A stretch of 64,000 nucleotides of DNA from Periplaneta americana (taxonomy: Eukaryota > Arthropoda > Insecta > Blattodea > Blattidae). This document shows positions 46,404 through 57,489 of this stretch, in pieces (within the stretch, counting starts at the first letter, position 1; each line of letters begins with the position of its first letter). The notes under the pieces were generated by a model that was given only the letters and a program-made list of their open reading frames with translations, was not told the DNA's origin and searched no databases. A program made the translations under genes and the position numbers. The stretch covers positions 2,841,501 to 2,905,500 of the forward strand of contig NW_027185502.1 in the NCBI RefSeq assembly GCF_040183065.1. Reading direction: 5' to 3'.

Positions 46404-47888
46404 TATTTAAGGAACCCAGAGGTTCATTGTTGCCCTGTCCTGAGCAAGATTAATCCAGTCTCTATAATCATATCCCACCTCTCTCAAATCCATTTTAATA
46501 TTATCCTCCCATCTATGTCTCGGCCTTCCCAATGGTCTTTTTCTCTCCGGCCTCCCAACTAACACTCTATATACATTTCTGGATTCGCTCATACGTGCTA
46601 TATGCCCTACCCGTCCCAGATGTCTGGATTTAATGTTCCTAATTATGTTAGGTGAAAAATACAATGTGTGTAGTTCTGTGTTGTGAAACTTTTTCCATTC
46701 TCCTGTAACTTCATCCTTCTTTGTCCCAAATGTTTTCCTAAGCACTTTATTCTCAAGCACCCTTAATCTCTGTTCCTCTCTCAAAGTGAGAGTCCAAGTT
46801 TCACAACCATACAGAATAATCGATAATATAATTGTTTTATAAATTCTGTCAGTTTTTTTGAGAGCAGACTGGGTGACAGAAGCTTCTCAACCGAATAATA
46901 ACAGGTATTTCCCATATTTATTCTGCATTTAATTTCCTCCCAAGTGTCATTTATATTTGTTACTCTTGCTCCAAGATATTTGAATTTTTCCACCTCTTCA
47001 TAGGATAAATTTTCAATTTTTATATTTCCATTTTGTACAATATTCTGGTCACGAGCAGTGGCGTAGCCAGACTAATTATTTTGGGTAGGTCAGATATGCA
47101 GGGTTTAGAAACTATCAGACCCATCCCCTGACAATGCCGCTGCCGTCAACTCTCTTGAAACTCCTTCTCGGAAGTCTTATTTAATAACATGCAAAATTAT
47201 GATACACAACCATGCAAGGCATACCTATACAAAGGCTTCATAAGGTGAACTGGAGCTGTCGAGATTTCCTAGCAACGAATCTGTCGATCATTGATGGTGG
47301 ATCCTTCAACAAATCCCAACTTTTCTCCCTCTCAAATGATAGAATTGCTAGATTACAAAGCCTTGTGCTTGACATGATTGTCGAATTTTTCTTCGTTTCA
47401 GAGCTTTGAAAAGTTTTATATCATTGCCTTAATGAAGGACGAACATTTACTAATATCCATTTTTGGAGACTGAGGTGCTTCCAGTAATGAATTTGCAAGA
47501 GCAAAATATCGTTTAAACATACCAAATAAAATAAGGCGTCAAATTTTTCTAGCTGATGCAACAATTCAGTAGCCTCCACGGCTTCCTTCTTTTTATCGCT
47601 GCCAGACAATTTTTTAGGCCCAACCCAACACAGTTAAATTGGCTCTTGAAGAAATGAACGCATTTTTGACATCTTACTTTAATGCTATCGACTGTAACTA
47701 TTGCTCTGGATCCATGGTTTAGTTTTAATTTTGAGTATTTTCCATAAAAACGCAAAAATACGCATATTTTTTGGGTGGCCCTGGGCCCACCTGCTGGCTT
47801 CACCACTGGTCACAAGAGATAATCATATACTTTGTTTTTTCATGATTTACTTTCAAACATATTTTACCATCTGAAAAAGAATCCAGTT
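46404..47888 (-). mobile_element. RTE-like LINE (family A), split by a hAT element
   Basis: Minus strand: 'MEKFKYLGARVTNINDTWEE' (46781-46993) and 'RVLENKVLRKTFGTKKDEVT', 'GRPRHRWEDNIKMDLREVGY' (46407-46784). Upstream LINE sequence resumes past the hAT at 47809 (…agataatcatatactttgtt…). The 3' terminus lacks a clear TAAG tail. Confidence 0.9.
47056..47808 (-). mobile_element. hAT-type element, 8-bp TSD, inside the LINE
   Basis: TIR cagtggcgtagccag / ctggcttcaccactg (2 mismatches). TSD GTCACGAG (47048-47055) and GTCACAAG (47809-47816). A minus-strand remnant reads 'EAVEATELLHQLEKFDALFY' then LVCLNDILLLQIHYWKHLS, resembling the region before the hAT dimerisation domain. At 753 bp it is a deletion derivative. 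Confidence 0.88.
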
Positions 47889-48118
47889 CCAGTTACAAAA
47901 TGAATTTTTTCATTTTATAACATTTACAAAGTGTAAATCTTATTACATAGAGATATTTTTATTTTTCTATATAGAACATCTGAAAACTTGAGGTCGTATT
48001 ATGTTCGAGGTCATATTAGATTTTTGCCAGTATGGTACTTATTGGAAGAGTGTGGTCTCTAAAGTTAAGATTTAAATATGCATGTATTGTCATGTTAAGT
48101 ATATTGAATATATATATA

Positions 48119-48314
48119 GGCAAGAGTCGGGTAGTATCGGACAGTGAGTTTCTTTCATCTACCACACGATGATAGTACCTGATTGACATGGTTACGTTTC
48201 TATGATGTCGCATAGAGAAACCTAACCATGTCATTCAGGTACTACTATATGGTGGTAGATGAAAGAAACGCACTGTCCGATATTACCGATGTCTGATACT
48301 ACCCGACTCTCCCC
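48119..48314. mobile_element. 196-bp palindromic (foldback) MITE, copy 2
   Basis: Same sequence as 26127-26340 with a few changes and about 18 bp missing near the left end (gtatcggacagtg directly after the terminal segment). TA flanks at 48117-48118 and 48315-48316. Confidence 0.92.
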
Positions 48315-48322
48315 TATATATA

Positions 48323-48718
48323 CACAGGGTGGAAGTGAAATAACCTTGCAGATTGAAAGGGACGATGGGGTATGCTGAATGAATAGAAAACCTATATTAC
48401 GCTCCCTTCTGTAGCTACAAAGTTGCGATGTGGATTGCATCGTTCAGTGGTTTTTTAATTAAATTTACACGAAAACCGCCCACATTATTGAAATAGGACA
48501 GAGGGATAAATGATTCTTTATTAGATTTTCTATCGATATGAACAAGAATCACAATCCAATTCGCAATAGTTACCAAATAAGAGGGTGTTAAACATTAGGA
48601 AAAAACATTTTTTTCTGAGAAAACTGTGAACTCTCCACCAATCTGGTATTACAGTTTTTGTTACATGCAACATGAGCTATTCACTCTAAAAATCTGCAGG
48701 GTTATTTCACTTCCACCA
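48323..48718. mobile_element. About 396-bp MITE with long TIRs
   Basis: Left ggtggaagtgaaataacc and right ggttatttcacttccacc are exact inverses, followed by (t/c)tgcagatt. TA dinucleotides at both outer edges. It lies only 8 bp from the foldback MITE. No coding capacity. Confidence 0.85.
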
Positions 48719-48931
48719 TATATGTATATATATATATTTGGGGGGGGGGGGGGTTTCTCTCGATGAAATAACTTACAACTTGTTTTTGAATAAAGTGTGT
48801 ATTTAATGTCGGTTCCTCTGAAATGTTTTTTTTTTCACAATATTTTTCAAAGAAATTCCTAAATGCATTTTTTGAAATCAAGTCCTTGCACATGTCTTTC
48901 CAGAGCTCATATACTCGGAGTTAGCTTTGAT

Positions 48932-49184
48932 CCTAGATCATATATACCCATATAGGTCGGTCTTATAGGCTTTGAGGTTAACAACTTTCATCAGGTTTAC
49001 TACGCTGCCATCTAGTTGTTACATAAGGAGTCACGTCATAATTCCCATTTGAATTGCATTAGCGACTGTACTGCCATCTCGTGTTCGTTTATGGCGGACG
49101 GGTGGCGATCCTGGCGGTTGTTCTCTTCAGAGTGCTGCCAATTTTAACATAGCAATGAGTTATCTGTTACATATATGATCTAGG
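48932..49184. mobile_element. 253-bp MITE with 7-bp TSD
   Basis: Terminal cctagatcatata and tatatgatctagg are exact inverses; CTTTGAT lies at 48925-48931 and 49185-49191. The interior is non-coding and GC-richer. TIRs are short. Confidence 0.7.
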
Positions 49185-50652
49185 CTTTGATGCAAAAGTT
49201 TTCGAAGTCATTGCTTCCTTGTAATCTTCTTCATAACAAGTTGGTCTGAATGTGTTGCATGTTTTCAAACTGCCTACTAGGAAAGGGCATCTTTTATTGA
49301 AGATTTTATAATGTATACAAAACTTAAGTTATGCATAAAAATTGCACTCAGATGTTTGCTGCATGCTTGACAAACCATTACTATTTTCCATTAGTGCTTG
49401 GGGCATATTCGCCAGTGAATTTAGGAATTGTTTATTTTGCTTTAATAACAGAGCTTTTGTACATTTCAACACAACATGATCCACAGACATATATATATGC
49501 AGATGTATGTTTCACTGAGTCACAATGACAGTTAACTCGGTAGTGCTGTTAACAGTATTTTCGCGTATAAATATGAATATATAAGATATTTTTTTCTTCT
49601 GTTTCTATCAAACACAGACTAATGTCCTGTGCACCGTGTGATAAACAAATGTTGGTGAGTTGTGAGCTGGCCACAGAAACAAATTATCTTTCATTGTTTT
49701 AATATAGACATGGCAGAAAGAAAAGTGTGTTGGAAAAGAAAATTTGCGATTGTCAACAGTTAGGAACATCTATTACAAAAATTTTTAATCTCACATTTTT
49801 CAAAAGTTTCGCCCTTTGTCAAAAGCATATTATTTGAAAAAATGAGGGAAATAAAAACAGTACTTCTTCAATTACACAAGCACAATGTGACAAATGTCCA
49901 TTAGTTTATTTTGTCCTGTAAAAATATGATGTGTCTGTCCACATTTTCACTACTTGAATTAAATATTTAAAAATAGCAGTCCATTTATTTTGAAGAACTA
50001 TATAGTTTAAACTAACATACAAAATTTCAGCCCTTTGTCTTAAGTAGTTTCTGAGTAAATGGTTCCTGAATTTAGAACAAAATTTTTTTTTTCTGTTAAT
50101 TACTCACCTGCATATATTGTATATGTGTGGATGGCAGTTTTATGTCTGCATACATTTTTTAGTTTTTCATTCAACTCACCTATGTACTGTATATTGTACG
50201 TGTGTGTACAGTTTTTGTGTCAACATGTCATACATAAGTACTAAATAATAACTACCGTTTATGAAGTTCAAACATAATGTGAAGATTTGAAAAAAGCATG
50301 TCCATGTTCAGCCAGTTTTTTGTTTTATCATTATTCTTGTCTGTTTTCCAATTGCATTGAAAGTGCAACATCGTCGGTTTCTTGGTAAAAGTGACCAAGT
50401 CCAAAATTGAAAATTGTTGGGAAAAGGCATTTAAAGGTTTAATGATCCATCCAAAGACAACTGTTCTTCTTTAGATGTTAGTAACAAGTTATTTTGAAGG
50501 TAAATGTGCTATATTATTAGTTTTTAATATATAATTATGTCTTAAATTTTCATAAAGGTTGGATGCCTTTGAATGTGACTTGGTCACTTTTACCAAGAAA
50601 CCGACGACATGGAATACAAGAATTTACATAGATATTACGTTTCTGTTTTTAG

Positions 50653-50814
50653 TTTGCTTATGGTGAAGATGGGAAAGATGTCATGAAAGCCCAGTTTCTG
50701 AAGAAGAAACAAATCCCATTTCTTGCAGACAATTATAAAGTGATTAAGAATCTTTCGTCAGAAATGTTGGATGATGAACAAACTACTGCTGGCATAGCAC
50801 AGCGAAAAAAACAG
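50653..50814 (+). CDS. POLR1A: POLR1A exon H (partial CDS)
   Basis: Acceptor tttttag ends at 50652 and donor gtaatt starts at 50815. It is 54 codons, phase 0. Encodes FAYGEDGKDVMKAQFLKKKQ, IPFLADNYKVIKNLSSEMLD and DEQTTAGIAQRKKQ. The 'F.YGEDG.D' start follows the bridge helix in RNA polymerase large subunits, and the 'QF.....PFLA.NY.VI' part is Pol I-specific. The frame is open past the donor, see findings. No lesions. Confidence 0.95.
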
Positions 50815-50864
50815 GTAATTTTGATTTTCATATACAGACTTAATTATATCATACAACTAATTAA

Positions 50865-51215
50865 TTATATACAACAATATATAATAACACCTTCACATGT
50901 TGGACTATTTGACAATGAAATGGCAGATCAACTTTTCAAAAAAGGCACTAAAATCCAAACAATAATCCACTCCAAATCAAACCTCTGCAGGAAGATTAAA
51001 GAAATCAAGAAAAAATATGAAGGCCGTAAGGAAGCTGTAGCAAAATTTAGGTTGATGTCAGGACATGACTGCCTGGCTCACCGTAGGCATATACCACTCC
51101 AACAGATGTGTTGTGCAACAACCCTGACCAAATCATGGACAAACAACACCTTCTGTTCTGCCCAGCCTGAAACCCAACTGCACAACAGACTGGGGACCTT
51201 GTTAGCTTGTACTGG
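50865..51215 (+). mobile_element. LINE RNase H-domain fragment
   Basis: Encodes 'ITPSHVGLFDNEMADQLFKK', 'GRKEAVAKFRLMSGHDCLAH' and LHNRLGTLLA. 'PSHVG..GNE.AD.LAK.G' and 'FRL.TGHDCLA.HL' are the last RNase H motif and the C-terminal tail of R1/jockey-type LINE ORF2. It begins about 50 bp after exon H and is open in the same frame. Confidence 0.88.
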
Positions 51216-52979
51216 GAAGCTAGAGGGAAAATGACTCGATTGTCAATTCTAGCCATTGGAAAATAAATAATCTTACTTTCAGATGTCAGTGTTATGACTA
51301 GGTTTAGGATTTTTAGGTGATAAAAATTGAGAATTACTAATTTTTTTATGTGTTAAAGAATTAAAAAATATTAGCTAAAACATTAAAAATATTTTCATCT
51401 TTCACATAATAATGTTCAATATCCTAACACCTAAAAATCCTAACCTAGTCAAATACGAGTAAAAGCCTGTGTACTCACTAATCATGCCTCATCAGTCTAT
51501 TGCTGAAATGTCTTTGGAATTCCAGTTCACAATACATGACATCTCCGAATTATCCATTAAAAATCTCTGTTGATTGTCACAGAACACAGTCGGTACTGGG
51601 AAAATGACTGTTCTGTATCAAATGAAGTCAGTCTAACGTACTTCAGAAGAGGGATGTCAGACATTAACTCTCAGGTTCTCATTGTCTACTTGTTGATCTT
51701 CTAGAACTTGGGCAACTTTGCTCATAATTTCAAATTCAATATTTTTTCTAAACACAAGTTTAGATTATTTTTTTAAACTTTTCCGTTTTGTTTTTAAACT
51801 TGCCATTTTTTCTTTCAGTATCGTGTCCTTTTTTTTAACAGTTTCTTTCAGGAGGTTTGTTATTTCTTCTAGTTTTTAATGGAGTTGGACAAGACACTCA
51901 AATTAGCAGAAACATATGGAGATTTATTTCTTCAATACATTTTGAACGAAGTTTTTGTCCATTTCATCTACTACCAATTTAACACTATTAAAATGATATG
52001 CTTAAGACATCACTGCAAAAAGTCAAGCTCCCCAATATGTGTTAATAATCAAAATATGAAAAATATTTTGTTGCATATTTTTATCCTGAAAATTTGTATC
52101 TTTATGCGATATAAAATTTGGTATTTTTGCTAGAGACATCATGTCTAAAATTTTTAACTTAATTGACAAGTAATGACGAACAAAAAAACATTTATTCACC
52201 TAAAAAATCCTAAATCTATTTTATCACAGTATCCAGATATTAACCTGAGAATCTCGAATTTCTTAACTAAATACAGCTAGTTTTACTATAGTTACTGTAT
52301 GTCAGTTCATCAGCAACATATTAGGTTTGATTCCATTCATGCAGAGGTTTTGTAGAGCGTTAAGGAGTTAATATTGTGAATAGAAATAAACTGGAAAAGA
52401 TATGTTTTCTAAGATGTTGAAGTCAGTTTTGAGAGCATTAAAATCTGTGATTATTTGAAACGGTTTTATCCTGATTTAGCAATAATTTTATTTGTAATAT
52501 AGCACTTTGCAAAATATCTCAGAAGAAGCAAGAGGCACGATACTTAAATAAATTGGCAAACTTAAATACATTTATAATCTTATTTATAGCTATGAGACAT
52601 TTGAGTGTGAAAGAAATGTTGCTGCTACTGCTGTTGTTGCTCTTGTTACACTGTAGTCTATGGATCAGATTCATAAGCTTCGACATTTTTAGTCCATTAT
52701 TTATTTTGAGAAGATTCTGTACTTTTTTACTGTAAGCAGTCCAATATGTGTTGGGGTTGGCATCTGTTTTTATCACAATTAAAAGGGATGGAAAAATATT
52801 ACTGGACATCCACTCTATCATGTGATTCTTTGGCAAAAATCAAGACTCTCTTCTGCTTACATATATAGGGTGAGTCTTAATATGTGGGATCCACGTCACC
52901 AGGGGGGAGGACACACTAAAACAGTGAAAAATGCTATATGAACAGTGTCCATTTGTACCGCATTTCCAAGTTATCAGTA

Positions 52980-53300
52980 CAGTTCTGTTGCAGCAATGAT
53001 AGGCGTAACATTACAAGAAATGCTCAGAATGACTCCCTGTGGCTTGAATGCAAGCATGCAGTCGTTGTGTAGAATGCCACACTCTTTCAAATGAAAATTC
53101 AGTGGGTTTAAGTCTGGGGAACGCACAGGCCATCAAGTGGGTCCTGCGCGTCCTATCCATTTGTTAGGATATAGTTCATTGAACACATTTCTGGAATTTT
53201 ATTTGTGGAACTGTCTGAAAGAAATTGTGTACTCAGAACCCATTCCCACTGTTGAAATACTTCGTCAGCGTATACAAGATTGATGTCAACAAGTCTGACG
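52980..53300. mobile_element. Rearranged mariner-like transposase fragment
   Basis: Minus strand from about 53165 to 53000 encodes WPVRSPDLNPLNFHL and, in another frame, the C-terminus 'RLHACIQATGSHSEHFL' with its stop. The plus strand at 53178-53290 encodes 'FYLWNCLKEIVYSEPIPTVE' and ILRQRIQD, which is the part normally lying between those two pieces. The fragment is therefore internally inverted. Confidence 0.7.
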
Positions 53301-54087
53301 AACACACATGGTACAGTTGGGTTGGCAATCCTTCCTATGAAAAAATTGAATGCTATGCAGTAGCCTTCTGAACCAATCAGAACGTAGCATTTTCTGTCAG
53401 CTGCTCATGTTGCCACATGGAGCACTGCTGTGTTGTCGATTTGCTTATGTTACATAGTGTTACTATCATGTGCGTAATTTGTTTGTTAGCTATAAATAAT
53501 TTGTAGCACTGGTGTGAAATGTTGCAAAGAAAAAAGATGCTCAAAAAACGGTAACCCACGTAGTGGGAATCCATGCGTAAATAGTCAGGCGTCAGAATGG
53601 TGCACATGATTCTTCAATTTTATGAGCAGGAGATGGAATTTGTCTGTATATATGGGCATCCCTCCATTTGTGCAGATAATTTAATACAGTGGACATAAAA
53701 AAAAAACTTCAGGTCTCTCCAAGATAACAATAATAAGGAATGAGTCACATAATAATTACCATTTAATTTAACGGAGCAAAATAGCAAACTCCGCATAATT
53801 TAAGTCAGCTGTTGTGTAGTGAGGGTCACTGTGGCAAGGTCACGTCTCTCGTTACCAGCGTAACACTAAACTGCCAAGTGCAATGTTGCAGTGGCCTGGG
53901 TATAGGTTGTTACAAGGCCATCATGGAAACACTACTCTCTTGTAGAGAAAATTGATTTTAATTATTCCTATAAAAGCAACATGAACTAATATTTTATATG
54001 CATCAGTCATTACTCCTCTGATTTTCTTTTACTTTCTGATGACTTTTTTTTTTTTTTCTTCACTCTGTGCCGCTTTCTTTTTTTCAG

Positions 54088-54280
54088 ATTCGTAAATGGA
54101 AGAAAAAGAATGGAAATCCTTTCCAAAAACATAGAATTAGTCCATTTTTATTGTTTTCTGCTGATTGAAAGATCATAAAGTACACAAAGGAAGGAAGTTG
54201 AACAAGGAAACAGGAAGACCAAGATTTGCTGAAACTATGTGCAAGCTTTGGAGAGAGAGCGATACTGACACAGTTGAAAC
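54088..54280 (+). CDS. POLR1A: POLR1A exon I, with stop and frameshift
   Basis: Acceptor tttttttcag ends at 54087 and donor gtgagt starts at 54281. It opens IRKWKKKNGNPFQKHRISPF, LLFSAD and then meets TGA at 54166-54168. From 54177 the other frame (one base off) gives KVHKGRKLNKETGRPRFAET and MCKLWRESDTDTVET to the donor. This fits the Pol I region where family members have a basic, poorly conserved 'G.…F.E…LW' stretch. Both a nonsense change and a 1-nt loss between 54169 and 54176 are needed to explain it. The 3' boundary relies on the downstream frame. Confidence 0.8.
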
Positions 54281-55237
54281 GTGAGTATTGTGAACCATTT
54301 AAAATGTAACTTCCTTTCAGTCCTGTAAGGTTTATTATGTATTCGGAAGTGATTTTTACAAATTTGAGATGTGGAGTAGAGTGTTTTTAATATGAATGCA
54401 CATGTTATATGTTAGAAAATAGGGAAATACAGAGAGTTCCTATGCAGACCGTCCCAGTAGTGTGGAGTGTCCGTCCCGAAGAAGCTAAGTGGTAAAGAGT
54501 GCATAGGGAAATGTGTATGGACTTATTCATGTATTGGCATTCGACCACTTGCTGCCTACCAACAGATTTTGTTGAAGTGGGAGTGGTAGGTGGTAGATAA
54601 AATCAGTACGAATTGAAAATTTTCTGCAACTTACTCCTTATTGTAATTGTTTATCCAGAATTTTAGCAGTATATCAAGTTAGCATGATTTTCGAACAATT
54701 ACAGTACTTAATAATCTCCAAGGTTAGGCTGTCCACAGAAAGAGCTAGAAGTCTTTGCCTTATGAAGACCATCCATGAATCAGTCGTTTTCAGTCCATTT
54801 ACCTTCAGTCATGGGCATTAGGTACCTCATTTTGAGAACTGGTGTCTCACCAGTCACTGACCTTGACAGTGCGTAGTATGCTGTATGACCTCAACTTCAT
54901 ACTTTCCTCTTCCCTCTGCTCTAGCACTGTACCAACTCTTATGTGTAGGCATTTTAATGTTCAGGATCAGTGGGGCATCATGCCATTATCAAAGCAGTGT
55001 GTACGAGCTAAAAAAAAAACGTACATTACTGGTACTTTACAGTGGCCGCTGAGGGATGTAGAACGAGAAATGGGGGTAACTTATGAAATGTGTAGGCACC
55101 AGCCTGGAGTAGAGAGCCATGTTACTTCCTTCACCAAAAATATATGCTGCATGTTAGGAAGTTCTTGTTATGCTTTTGGTTACTGTATGAACAAGTTACT
55201 ATGAGAATTATTTTATATCTTCGTAACTCTTTTTGTT

Positions 55238-55937
55238 ATTGTTGTTGTTGTTGTTGTTGTTATGTCTCGTGACGAGAATATTGTACGAAATGGAAATATA
55301 AAAATTGGAGATTTATCCTTCGAAGAGGTGGAGAAGTTCAAATATCTTGGAGCAACAGTAACAAATATAAATGATACTCAGGAGGAAATTAAACACAGAA
55401 TAAATATGGGAAATGCCTGTTATTATTCGGTTGAGAAGATTTTTATCATTCAGTCTGCTGTCGAAAAATCTGAAAGTTAGAATTTATAAAACAGTTATAT
55501 TACCGGTTGTTCTGTATGGTTGTGAAACTTGGACTCTCACTTTGAGAGAGGAACAGAGATTAAGGGTGTTTGAGAATAAGGTGCTTAGGAAAATATTTGG
55601 GGCTAAGAGGGATGAAGTTACAGGAGAATGGAGAAAGGTACACAACACAGAACTGCACGCATTATATTCTTCACCTGACATAATTAGGAACATTAAATCC
55701 AATGTTTGAGATGGGCAAGGCATGTAGCACGTATGGGCGAATCCAGAAATGCATATAGAATGTTAGTTGGGAGGCCGGAGGGAAAAAGACCTTTGGGGAG
55801 GCCGAGACGTAGATGGGAAGATAATATTAAAATGATGATAGAGACTGGATTAATCTTGCTCAGGATAGGGACCAGTGGCGGGCTTATGTGAGGGCGGCAA
55901 TGAACCTCCGTGTTCCTTAAAAGCCAGTAAGTAAGTA
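55238..55937 (+). mobile_element. RTE-like LINE (family A) fragment after a (TTG)n run
   Basis: Starts directly after a (TTG)n run (55238-55261) with 'MSRDENIVRNGNIKIGDLSF' and 'VEKFKYLGATVTNINDTQEE', continuing in shifted frames to 'LYGCETWTLTLREEQRLRVF', 'GESRNAYRMLVGRPEGKRPL' and 'GRPRRRWEDNIKM'. Ends in (TAAG)n then (TTA)n. Small deletions: one base near 55700 and about 22 bp near 55835. Confidence 0.92.
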
Positions 55938-56361
55938 AGTTATTATTATTATTATTACTATTACTACTACTACTGCTAGGGCTCGGATAATTATGTAAAT
56001 GCATACAATCATTTGGGATAGCTTTGTACCACTTCTGTCATATTTTTTTACTTACCTAAAATAGTGTCTATTGAAATTGATGTTTCAAAGTAAATTATTT
56101 AAGAAAATTACTTTTTTAATGGGTTGGGATATAATACATACCAAACATAAATAGGTGAAATTTGACATTTAATGGTGGTACAAAGTTACACAGCTACAGC
56201 TAATTGGGGAAACGTTGTACCACATACGTGTTTTCCTATTGAATTACATTTTTTATATTGCCCTTCAAATTCAAGGTAAGAATACAATAAGAAAATATAT
56301 TAAATTTTATTTCATATGAAATCACCCAAAGAGAGTTTATTGGAAACATAGAATATATACT

Positions 56362-56466
56362 TACTTACAAATGGCTTTTAAGAAACCCAAAGGTTCATTG
56401 CTGCCCTCACATAAGTCCGCCATTGGTCCCTATCCTGAGCAAGATTAATCCATTCCCTATCATCAT
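56362..56466 (-). mobile_element. RTE-like LINE (family A), about 105-bp 3' stub
   Basis: Minus-strand copy of the last part of family A, beginning at the TAAG tail (ttacttac) and cut after ccattccctatcatcat. About 45 bp separate it from the next, longer copy in the same orientation. Confidence 0.85.
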
Positions 56467-56511
56467 AGAACATGTATTATAACAAGAAAATATATTAGCA
56501 CTTACTCACTG

Positions 56512-57480
56512 GATTTTAAGGAACCCGGAGGTTCATTGCCGCCCTCACATAAGCCCGCCATTGGTCCCTATCCTGAGCAAGATTAATCCAGTCTCTGCCA
56601 TCATATCCCACCTCCCTCAAATCCATTTTAATATTATCTTCCCATCTACGTCTCGGCCTCCCCAAAGGTCTTTTCCCCTCTGGCCTCCAAACTAACACAC
56701 TATATGCATTTCTGGATTCACCCATATGTGCTACGTGCCCTGCCCATCTCAAATATCTGGATTTAATGTTCCTAATTATGTCAGGTGAAGAATACAATGC
56801 GTGCAGCTCTGAGTTGTGTAACTTTCTCCATTCTCCTGTAACTTCAGTTGTGTAACTTTCTCCATTCTCCTGTAACTTCATCCCTCTTAGCCCCAAATAT
56901 TTTCCTAAGAACTTTATTCTCAAACACCCTTAATCTGTGTTCCTCTCTCAAAGTGAGAGTCCAAGTTTCACAGCCATACAGAACAACCGGTAATATAACT
57001 GTTTTATAAATTCCAACTTTCAGATGTTTTGACAGCAGACTAGATGACAAAAGCTTCTCAACCGAATAATAACAGGCATTTCCCATATTTATCCTGCGTT
57101 TAATTTCCTCCCGAGTGTCATTTATATTTGTTACTGTTGCTCCAAGATATTTGAATTTTTGCACCTCTTCGAAGAATAAATCTCCAATTTTTATAGTTCC
57201 ATTTCGTACAATATTCCCGTCACGAGACATAATCATATACTTAGTCTTTTCGGGATTTACTTCCAATCCTATCGCTTTACTTACTTCAAGTAGAATTTCC
57301 ACGTTTTCCCTAATCTTTTGTGATTTTCTCCTAACACATTCACGTCGTCCACATAAACAAGCAGCTGATGTAACCCGTTCAATTCCAAACCCTCTGTGTT
57401 ATCCTGGACTTTCCTAATGGCATATTCTAGAACAAAGTAAAAAAGTAAAGGTGATAATGCATATTCCTTTGCTGTGGTCG
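56512..57480 (-). mobile_element. RTE-like LINE (family A), longer 5'-truncated copy
   Basis: Minus strand: RT '[20 protein letters not shown]', '[20 protein letters not shown]' (catalytic YADD changed to YVDD), 'IGLEVNPEKTKYMIMSRDGN' and 'LYGCETWTLTLREEHRLRVF', then 'GRPRRRWEDNIKMDLREVGY' to the stop at 56518. A 34-bp segment (gttgtgtaactttctccatt…) is tandemly duplicated at 56812-56880 and shifts the frame. Confidence 0.93.
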
Positions 57481-57489
57481 TGCCGGGAA

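Larger units (their letters stand above)
45634..50652 (+). other. POLR1A intron 7
   Basis: Holds a SINE, an RTE-like LINE with a nested hAT, a palindromic MITE and two other MITEs. Nothing recognised in 45634-46170, 47890-48110 or 49192-50640. Confidence 0.85.
50815..54087 (+). other. POLR1A intron 8
   Basis: Contains a LINE RNase H fragment and a rearranged mariner-like fragment. Nothing recognised in 51240-52860, apart from a short gctgctactgctgttgttgc run at 52620-52639, or in 53310-54080. A long T-rich tract precedes the exon I acceptor. Confidence 0.85.
1682..54280 (+). other. POLR1A: POLR1A gene body, internal nine exons (5' and 3' ends outside window)
   Basis: Nine exons in collinear order match consecutive parts of the largest subunit of RNA polymerase I, the nucleolar enzyme that transcribes the rRNA precursor. 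All proposed junctions use GT-AG, and the peptides join without gaps: A-B 'FFV/KEEYQQ', B-C 'KVSDQ/AWAVK', C-D 'HCIFE/LYGG', D-E 'DARN/IGDT', E-F 'NKIN/RACIP', G-H 'TVVQ/FAYGEDG', H-I 'QRKKQ/IRKWKKK'. The coding part totals 1562 nt over 52.6 kb. The 5' exons with the catalytic NADFDGD motif and the 3' trigger-loop exons are not in the window. Exons F and I carry lesions, so function of this copy is uncertain. Pol I identity rather than Pol II or III rests on recall of family alignments. Confidence 0.9.

Noticed and set aside
54842..55204. A 120-codon + frame
   Set aside because: No recognisable motif or splice partner, composition like the surrounding intron.
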